This document shows, piece by piece, positions 31,692 through 37,039 of a stretch of 37,039 nucleotides of DNA. Location: assembly GCA_016185565.1 (NCBI GenBank), contig JACPNH010000026.1:1-37039 (forward strand). The letters are read 5' to 3'. The notes beneath the pieces are model-generated. The model was not told where the DNA came from and did not search any database. It saw nothing but the letters and a program-made list of their open reading frames with translations. Position 1 is the stretch's first letter. Every line of letters begins with the position of its first letter. Source of the DNA: Candidatus Woesearchaeota archaeon (GTDB lineage Archaea; Nanobdellota; Nanobdellia; SCGC-AAA011-G17; JAGVZF01). A program made the position numbers and the translations under genes.

Positions 31692-32641
31692 AGGGCCAAT
31701 TCTTAATTCTGGGATTTTCAATATTGGGAATGGCGTTAATAGGATTGGCAATTTTAGTAATATTCATTTCTAAAGAAAGCGCATCCCAGGTTACTCTATT
31801 AGGCAGTTTAGAAAGATTAAATAATCTTGATTCTTCAATACAAAAATCATTAAGGGACATATTTTATGCAAATGCAAACATTAAAATATCAGGAAATAAA
31901 ACACAAGTTGTTTTTACAGAGAATATAAGCAACAGCCAATTTTTTAGTTATAACATAAGCCTTTTTAATTTAACAACACATATACGTAGTGAATTTCCAA
32001 ATATCCCAATATACTTTAACCTTACAAACGGTATATTAGACGCTCCTCGTGAGCTTCATTTAATGATACTTCCTAATTTAATAGACTACCATCATGATTT
32101 TGCTAACAAAAAAATTAAAATTTTACCGCAGGCATTGAATGTTAATGGCTATCATTTTATTATTAATATCACCAATCCTGCAGTTTCAACAGTTAATTGT
32201 GAGGGAACAATAACGCCTGGAAATTTTTATTTTAGGATAGAAGCATACTCGCCAGATGGAATTAATTCATGCGAAAAACTCCATTCAATAGACCCGAAAA
32301 AAACAAGTACGATAGACATAGTAGGCAGCCCAAACCCCAAAGTTTCTATAAATATAGACAATCCTGCATTTGTAACAATAACAAACAATGATGTCTATAA
32401 TATAACAGTAACAAGCGAAATAATCTTAAATAACACCTTTAATAAAGGCTCTATAAAAGTTACACAAAATTCTTACACAATTGATTTCATAAGCGAATTT
32501 GGTCTATATAGTTCACAAGGAACTCTTCTTCAAAAGTATAGGACTAGTCTAGGATTGTATAAGACCAGAACTGTTACTCTGTATAATAAATTAATAAACT
32601 CAGAAACTGTGCTAGATGAAGTAGATGAAGGTGATAAATAA
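31679..32641 (+). CDS. Pilin-like accessory protein with beta-rich head
   Basis: The 320-residue protein starts with TTG (31679), preceded by gggagg at about 31665; no ATG is available near the hydrophobic segment VKGQFLILGFSILGMALIGLA. The KGQ motif fits a class III cleavage site, but the Glu at +5 is missing. The rest is beta-rich, with Asn-X-Ser/Thr sites (NISNS, NLTTH, NITNP) of the type glycosylated in archaeal pilins. It overlaps the previous gene by 13 bp and ends the pilin-like block. Confidence 0.7.
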   Translation: MGEVKGQFLILGFSILGMALIGLAILVIFISKESASQVTLLGSLERLNNLDSSIQKSLRDIFYANANIKISGNKTQVVFTENISNSQFFSYNISLFNLTTHIRSEFPNIPIYFNLTNGILDAPRELHLMILPNLIDYHHDFANKKIKILPQALNVNGYHFIINITNPAVSTVNCEGTITPGNFYFRIEAYSPDGINSCEKLHSIDPKKTSTIDIVGSPNPKVSINIDNPAFVTITNNDVYNITVTSEIILNNTFNKGSIKVTQNSYTIDFISEFGLYSSQGTLLQKYRTSLGLYKTRTVTLYNKLINSETVLDEVDEGDK

Positions 32642-32698
32642 ACTTAAGCAAATTACTAACTTACTAACCACCAATTAATTAATACAACAATTAATAAA

Positions 32699-32708
32699 TT
32701 ATTTAAAA
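32699..32708 (+). promoter_or_regulatory. TATA box before the pilus machinery genes
   Basis: The element ttatttaaaa ends 14 bp before the ATG at 32722, in an 80-bp gap. It suggests a second promoter for the membrane wHTH-ATPase-T2SSF genes, although the spacing is short. Confidence 0.35.
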
Positions 32709-32721
32709 AAGTAACTATACA

Positions 32722-33876
32722 ATGAAAAAGAGGCTGAAAATTTCTAAGCACAAAAAGAAACTATTACATAAAAAACATAAGCACAAAATAAATTTTTATT
32801 TGCCTGAAACAGAAAATATTAGTTTTCAAGGTGCCGATAAAACAGCCCAGCCCCAAATACCTCAAATACCAGCAATGAAAATACCATTTCTGGAAGAAAA
32901 AAGAACCCCTATTGAAGAAAAGTCAAAAACTAAAATAAAACAATTTCAAAACTTAGAACAAAAGCCTTTTTCTAATGTTTCTGGTGTTGCAAACCAAGAA
33001 AAACCAAAGCATAAAATAAGCATAAAAACAATCATATTTGAGATTTTTTTCTGGAGCGGCTTGTTGTTAACAATATATGGGATTTTAACAAAGTTAAAAT
33101 CGCTTCTACTTCCAATAATCGGAATAGGGCTGATGATTTTGGGATTACTTTTATTTGCAATACCCTCAAAAAAGCAACGAGCAGCAAAAAAAGAGGAGCA
33201 GCAAAAAATACCAATAGAAAAAAAATTGCCAGAAACTAAAACAAAACCAGGCACTCAAAAAGAATCTCCCTCTTTAACACAATTAGAGCCTATTAAGCCC
33301 ATTAAGAAAGACATTAAATCTCAAAAATCTGCAACTCAAGCTAGAATATCTGTAAAAGCAGAGCTAGCGCCTGAAGAAGTTTTAGCCTCAAAAGAAGCAA
33401 AAAAGAACCTCACAAAGAAGTTCATAACAACCATAGCCATAATAGTTGTAATGGGCACTCTTTTAATAGTTCTAAATAAGTTCAATTTATTAAGAAATAT
33501 CTATGGAATCTCTGTTATAGTCATAGTACTAGCTATCATATTAATAGCTCTTATCCAGAACAAAAGGAAATACAAGCAAAAAACGAAAATGGGCATAGTC
33601 TCAAATCCAAGTCCAGAAATAGAAGTTGCAATCAAAAAATTAAATCCTGATGAAACAGAAATTGACTTATTTTTGGACTACATAAAGAATAAGAAAAGTG
33701 TATTAATTACTACGATAGCGAGGGAGTTCGGATTCAGCATAGAAAAAGTGGAGGAATTTGCTAAAATACTAGAAAAGAATGATTTAATAAAAATTTATTA
33801 TCCAGTATTCGGGCCTCCGTCATTAAAATACCTAGAAAAAATAAAAAAAGAGGAAAATAATGCCAAGCAAGATTAG
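32722..33876 (+). CDS. Four-span membrane protein with C-terminal winged-helix domain in the pilus operon
   Basis: The 384-residue protein has a Lys/His-rich N-terminus (1-22) and a Pro-rich linker. Two membrane segments (about 104-122, 128-147) are followed by a charged linker and two more (about 233-252, 260-279). The C-terminal winged-helix-like domain (about 312-372) reads TEIDLFLDYIKNKKSVLITT and EKVEEFAKILEKNDLIKI. The tail is cytoplasmic by the positive-inside pattern. The gene overlaps the ATPase gene by 17 bp, so it is likely a pilus part: either a membrane-bound regulator or a protein-binding wHTH that docks the ATPase. Confidence 0.75.
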   Translation: MKKRLKISKHKKKLLHKKHKHKINFYLPETENISFQGADKTAQPQIPQIPAMKIPFLEEKRTPIEEKSKTKIKQFQNLEQKPFSNVSGVANQEKPKHKISIKTIIFEIFFWSGLLLTIYGILTKLKSLLLPIIGIGLMILGLLLFAIPSKKQRAAKKEEQQKIPIEKKLPETKTKPGTQKESPSLTQLEPIKPIKKDIKSQKSATQARISVKAELAPEEVLASKEAKKNLTKKFITTIAIIVVMGTLLIVLNKFNLLRNIYGISVIVIVLAIILIALIQNKRKYKQKTKMGIVSNPSPEIEVAIKKLNPDETEIDLFLDYIKNKKSVLITTIAREFGFSIEKVEEFAKILEKNDLIKIYYPVFGPPSLKYLEKIKKEENNAKQD

Positions 33877-35356
33877 TGCAGACAAAGTTAAATTAGATGT
33901 CCAAATAAAGGGTGGTATAGGCTCTATAAAAAACTATTACTTATTACTGCCAGATATAAGGCCTGCAACTCTTGCATTGCTAAATGAAATAAAAGATGAA
34001 TTAATTGTAGAAGTGCAAGTCACGGGAAAAGAAATTCTAGACCCAACAGTAATAGACAAGCTTAAGGAGAGATTTGCCAAGATTGCTTCCATAATTCTTG
34101 AGAAAAAACTGCCATTAACCAAGCCTGAAACCAACAGCATCCTTGTAAATAAATTAGTCCGTGATATGCTTGGCTTGGGAGACATAGAATTTCTTTTAAA
34201 CGATACCTGGATTGAAGAGATTGTAATAAATAGCGCTATCGAACCCGTAAGAATTTATCATAAAAAATATGGCTGGCTCGAAACAAACATATTTATCCCG
34301 ACAGAATCCCAAATTCTAAACTATTCCAATATAATAGCAAGAAGGGTAGGTCGTCAGATTACAGCATTGAATCCGTTATTAGACGCGCATTTAGTCACAG
34401 GAGACAGAGCAAATGCCGTCCTCTATCCTATAGCATCAAAAGGTCATACAATAACAATCAGAAAATTCGCCCGTGACCCTTGGACAGTCACTGATTTCAT
34501 TGAGAACCAAACTGTAAACAGTGAAATAATGAGCATCATATGGCTAGGCATGCAATATGAAATGAACATTCTAGTAAGCGGAGGCACTGCTTCCGGAAAA
34601 ACCTCGTTGCTTAATGTGATGCTCCCATTTATTCCCCCTAACCAAAGAATTATTACAATTGAGGACACTCGTGAATTAGAATTGCCTGTTTATTTATACT
34701 GGGTTCCATTAGTCACAAGACTTCCTAATCCAGAAGGGAAGGGTGAAATCACGATGTTAGATCTTCTAATAAATTCATTAAGAATGAGGCCAGACAGAAT
34801 TATTCTAGGAGAAATCAGAAGAAAAAGAGATGCAGAAGTCCTATTTGAAAGCATGCATACCGGTCATAGTGTATATGGAACAGTTCACGCTAATACAGTT
34901 GGAGAAACAATCCAAAGATTAATAAATCCACCAATTGAAGTTGCAGAAAATCTATTACAAGCTGTACATCTAAATGTTGTAATGTTCAGGGACAGAAGGC
35001 GCGGAATAAGAAGAGTCTTCCAGGTGGGTGAGTTCCTTGCTTCTGAAGAGGAAGGCAACGTAAGGGTAAGGCCCAATATAATCTATAGATGGAAGCCGGG
35101 CGTCGATAAAATAGTTCAGCATGGAACAAGCACAAAATTCTTTGAAGAAGTCAACAGGCATACTGGACTTAGCGATTCAGAAATTCAAAGCGATTTAAGA
35201 GACAAGCAAAAAATCTTGGATTGGATGGTAAAAAACAAAGTTCGTCAAGTCAATGATGTTGGAAAGGTGATGAAGGACTACTACATAGAACCAGAGATTG
35301 TATTGAAAGTCATAAACAAAAACAGTGATCCAAAAGAGCTGCTTAAAAATGATTAA
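33860..35356 (+). CDS. Type IV pilus/archaellum-type assembly ATPase (GspE/FlaI family)
   Basis: The 498-residue protein has the N-terminal domain (about 90-205), then Walker A GGTASGKT (241-248), the Asp box ITIEDTRELEL (265-275), Walker B IILGEIR (314-320) and the His box HTGHSVYGTVHA (333-344). All catalytic motifs are intact. It powers pilin assembly as a hexamer at the membrane. The genes for a wHTH membrane protein and two T2SSF proteins flank it, overlapping by 17 bp and 8 bp. The C-terminal ~100 residues are an extra domain. Confidence 0.93.
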   Translation: MPSKISADKVKLDVQIKGGIGSIKNYYLLLPDIRPATLALLNEIKDELIVEVQVTGKEILDPTVIDKLKERFAKIASIILEKKLPLTKPETNSILVNKLVRDMLGLGDIEFLLNDTWIEEIVINSAIEPVRIYHKKYGWLETNIFIPTESQILNYSNIIARRVGRQITALNPLLDAHLVTGDRANAVLYPIASKGHTITIRKFARDPWTVTDFIENQTVNSEIMSIIWLGMQYEMNILVSGGTASGKTSLLNVMLPFIPPNQRIITIEDTRELELPVYLYWVPLVTRLPNPEGKGEITMLDLLINSLRMRPDRIILGEIRRKRDAEVLFESMHTGHSVYGTVHANTVGETIQRLINPPIEVAENLLQAVHLNVVMFRDRRRGIRRVFQVGEFLASEEEGNVRVRPNIIYRWKPGVDKIVQHGTSTKFFEEVNRHTGLSDSEIQSDLRDKQKILDWMVKNKVRQVNDVGKVMKDYYIEPEIVLKVINKNSDPKELLKND

Positions 35357-36236
35357 GATTCCTTACGCCGTTGTTCCGGCCCAAGTTCTATTGAGATGGG
35401 CCAAAAAAATTGGAGGCATTACAGAGAAACTAAGACTTATATTTCCAAAATTAAGCCTTGACCTAAAGTACAGTGAATCTGAAGTTTCTGATCGCGACTA
35501 TCTAGGCATGTGTTTAATAGCATCTGGAATTATTTTTGTCTTCTTTTTTTTACTGGTTTTTTTGTTACTGACAAGGCTGCAATTAAAAGGATTTTTTGTA
35601 TATGCTTTAATTGCGTCTTTAGTAATAACATTATTTATTTTTATTCAGCAGATTTCCTATCCCAGGCTCTTTGTGTCCAGAAGGGTGAGAAGCATCGAGC
35701 AAAATTTGATGCCCGCCTTGCAAAATATCCTCATTCAAATAAATTCTGGAGTTCCTTTATTTGACACCCTAGTCAACATAAGCTTTGGTGGCTATGGGGA
35801 AATTTCAAACGAATTTAAAAGAGGCGTCAAGAGGATTGCTGCAGGTGAAGATGAAATTACAGCCTTAGAAGACCTCGCAAAAAAAAATTCTAGTGTATTC
35901 TTCAGAAGAAGCATATGGCAGCTAGTCAATGGAATGAAAGCGGGCAGCGACATAAGCAATGTAATAAAAAACATAACAGAAAACCTTGGTGAAGAGCAAT
36001 TGATAGGAATCCAAAGATACGGTTCCCAATTGAATCCATTGGCAATGTTTTATATGTTGTTTGCAGTAATAATGCCGTCTTTAGGAATAACATTCATCAT
36101 AGTTCTGAGCAGTTTTATTTCTTTGGGTGAAAGTGTAACAAAATCAGTGCTATATGGCTTGACTACTGTTGTAATATTTTTCCAAATAATGTTTATGGGG
36201 ATGATTAAGGCCAGGAGACCTAACTTAATGCAGTAA
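35349..36236 (+). CDS. Pilus platform membrane protein 1 (T2SSF/FlaJ-like)
   Basis: I chose the ATG at 35349, overlapping the ATPase stop by 8 bp; a GTG at 35325 adds eight atypical residues. The 295-residue protein has two N-terminal membrane segments (after about residue 55) and a cytoplasmic T2SSF domain with LMPALQNILIQINSGVPLFDTL and QLVNGMKAGSDI, the repeated helix motifs of GspF/FlaJ. Two or three C-terminal membrane segments follow. It forms the membrane base on which the ATPase acts. Confidence 0.9.
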   Translation: MIKIPYAVVPAQVLLRWAKKIGGITEKLRLIFPKLSLDLKYSESEVSDRDYLGMCLIASGIIFVFFFLLVFLLLTRLQLKGFFVYALIASLVITLFIFIQQISYPRLFVSRRVRSIEQNLMPALQNILIQINSGVPLFDTLVNISFGGYGEISNEFKRGVKRIAAGEDEITALEDLAKKNSSVFFRRSIWQLVNGMKAGSDISNVIKNITENLGEEQLIGIQRYGSQLNPLAMFYMLFAVIMPSLGITFIIVLSSFISLGESVTKSVLYGLTTVVIFFQIMFMGMIKARRPNLMQ

Positions 36237-36237
36237 A

Positions 36238-37039
36238 ATGTACAAGATATTTACAAAAATAATACCAAAAAGATTCAGAGAAGAATATGTTGATTTGTTA
36301 AAGTACAGTAATATCAAGATAGATGCTGAAACCCTTCTGGGATTTTTGATTTTCTTTGGGTTTGGCCTAGGCCTGGGACTGGCATTTTTCCCTGCCTTTG
36401 TTTACAAAATAAATTACTTCCTTTCTGCATTTACAATATTCATAGCACTAGAAATTTTGATATTTACATGGCTTAATTTAAAAGCAGATAAAAAATCTAG
36501 ATTTGTAGAAAATATATTGCCAGACTTCTTGCAATTAATGAGCAGTAACTTAAGAGCTGGAATGACAACTGACAGAGCCTTATTATTAAGCGCAAGAGAA
36601 GAATTTGGGCCATTTCAAGAGGAAATAAACAGGCTTGGAAAAGAAATTAGCACAGGCAAGGAAATAGATAAAGCCTTGATAGATCTAAGCCATAGAATAA
36701 AAAGTGACAAGCTTGAAAAGACAGTTCTATTACTGGTTAATGGAATTAGAAGCGGCGGTGAACTAGCAGATTTATTGGATCAAACAGCCAGCAATTTAAT
36801 GTCCCAAAAGGTTGTTGAAGAAAAAGTAAGATCTAATGTTTTATTGTATGTAATATTTATCTTTGTGGCAATTTGTTTCGGAGCGCCTTTGTTATTTGGG
36901 TTAAGCACATACCTAGTTGAAGTCTTTGCCAAAAACCTTGCGAGTGTTGAATTGCCCGCTGATGTCTCGGCTGCCCAATTACCATTTGCAATAACTAAGA
37001 TAAGCATTTCCATCTCTTTCATAAAAAATTATGCCATAT
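36238..37039 (+). CDS. Pilus platform membrane protein 2 (T2SSF-like), 3'-partial
   Basis: The frame starts at ATG 36238, one base after the preceding stop, and remains open to the window end (267 codons visible). It repeats the T2SSF plan: two membrane segments, then LPDFLQLMSSNLRAGMTTDRAL and LLLVNGIRSGGELADLLDQTA, then another membrane segment. Tandem T2SSF genes are common in archaeal pilus loci, where the two proteins may form a heteromeric platform. The 3' end is outside the window. Confidence 0.88.
   Translation, partial: MYKIFTKIIPKRFREEYVDLLKYSNIKIDAETLLGFLIFFGFGLGLGLAFFPAFVYKINYFLSAFTIFIALEILIFTWLNLKADKKSRFVENILPDFLQLMSSNLRAGMTTDRALLLSAREEFGPFQEEINRLGKEISTGKEIDKALIDLSHRIKSDKLEKTVLLLVNGIRSGGELADLLDQTASNLMSQKVVEEKVRSNVLLYVIFIFVAICFGAPLLFGLSTYLVEVFAKNLASVELPADVSAAQLPFAITKISISISFIKNYAI

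Noticed and set aside
35510-35764. 84-residue plus-strand ORF inside the first T2SSF gene
   Set aside because: It is out of frame within a well-supported membrane-protein gene; its hydrophobic translation is a by-product of the host frame.

Overview
The window is AT-rich archaeal DNA, most likely from a DPANN archaeon of the Woesearchaeota/Pacearchaeota type. The archaeal markers are a TFB transcription factor, ribosomal proteins S8e and L37e, an Sm-like protein, an archaeal-type glutamyl-tRNA synthetase, class III signal-peptide pilins with archaellum/pilus-type ATPase and membrane-platform genes, KaiC-like ATPases, and promoters of the TATA-box type that are often leaderless. The phylum is inferred from gene style only; there is no rRNA in the window.

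Layout. (1) 1-5.7 kb: a very large protein, 5'-truncated by the window edge, with a C-terminal lytic transglycosylase domain. It is followed by a TPM-domain plus lytic-transglycosylase gene that a 19-bp tandem duplication has split into two ORFs. (2) 5.7-7.5 kb: tRNA-Leu(CAA), then a small accessory patch with a Fic protein and a VapBC-like toxin-antitoxin pair; a partial copy of the tRNA 3' end lies after fic. (3) 7.5-10.0 kb: housekeeping genes lsm-rpl37e on the minus strand, rps8e and tfb, with a nearly empty 549-bp gap. (4) 10.0-11.3 kb: a coiled-coil protein plus a protein that carries only the N-terminal domain of a type II/IV secretion ATPase. (5) 11.4-19.2 kb: the most unusual part. 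In order it holds a V4R-domain protein, a FIST sensor protein, a LuxE-like acyl-activating enzyme, a LuxC-like acyl reductase (aldehyde dehydrogenase fold), and a ketopantoate-reductase-like dehydrogenase fused to a phosphoacceptor receiver domain. A soluble histidine kinase gene converges on these tail to tail. (6) 19.3-20.9 kb: a 24-residue lysine-rich micro-gene with its own promoter and ribosome-binding site, and a PqqD-like/M50 membrane metalloprotease of the kind that accompanies ribosomal peptides. (7) 21-25.7 kb: small membrane proteins, a frameshifted winged-helix regulator, a secreted membrane-anchored protein, a 48-residue membrane peptide, a rhomboid protease, two KaiC-like ATPases and a 26-residue coupled micro-ORF. 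(8) 25.8-27.9 kb: gltX and a Gln-rich protein. (9) 28.0 kb to the end: a type IV pilus locus with a divergent major prepilin, five pilin-like or accessory proteins, a membrane protein with a winged-helix tail, the assembly ATPase and two T2SSF membrane proteins, the second cut by the window end.

How they may work together. Region 5 reads as carboxylate activation (LuxE-like), reduction to an aldehyde (LuxC-like) and a further NAD(P)H-dependent step by an enzyme whose activity may be gated by phosphorylation from the adjacent kinase. V4R and FIST proteins are candidate ligand sensors at the front of the same cluster. Together with the adjacent micro-peptide and metalloprotease, this is the best candidate for an undescribed signalling or metabolite system. 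The domain calls come from motifs seen in the sequence; the system-level role is inference.
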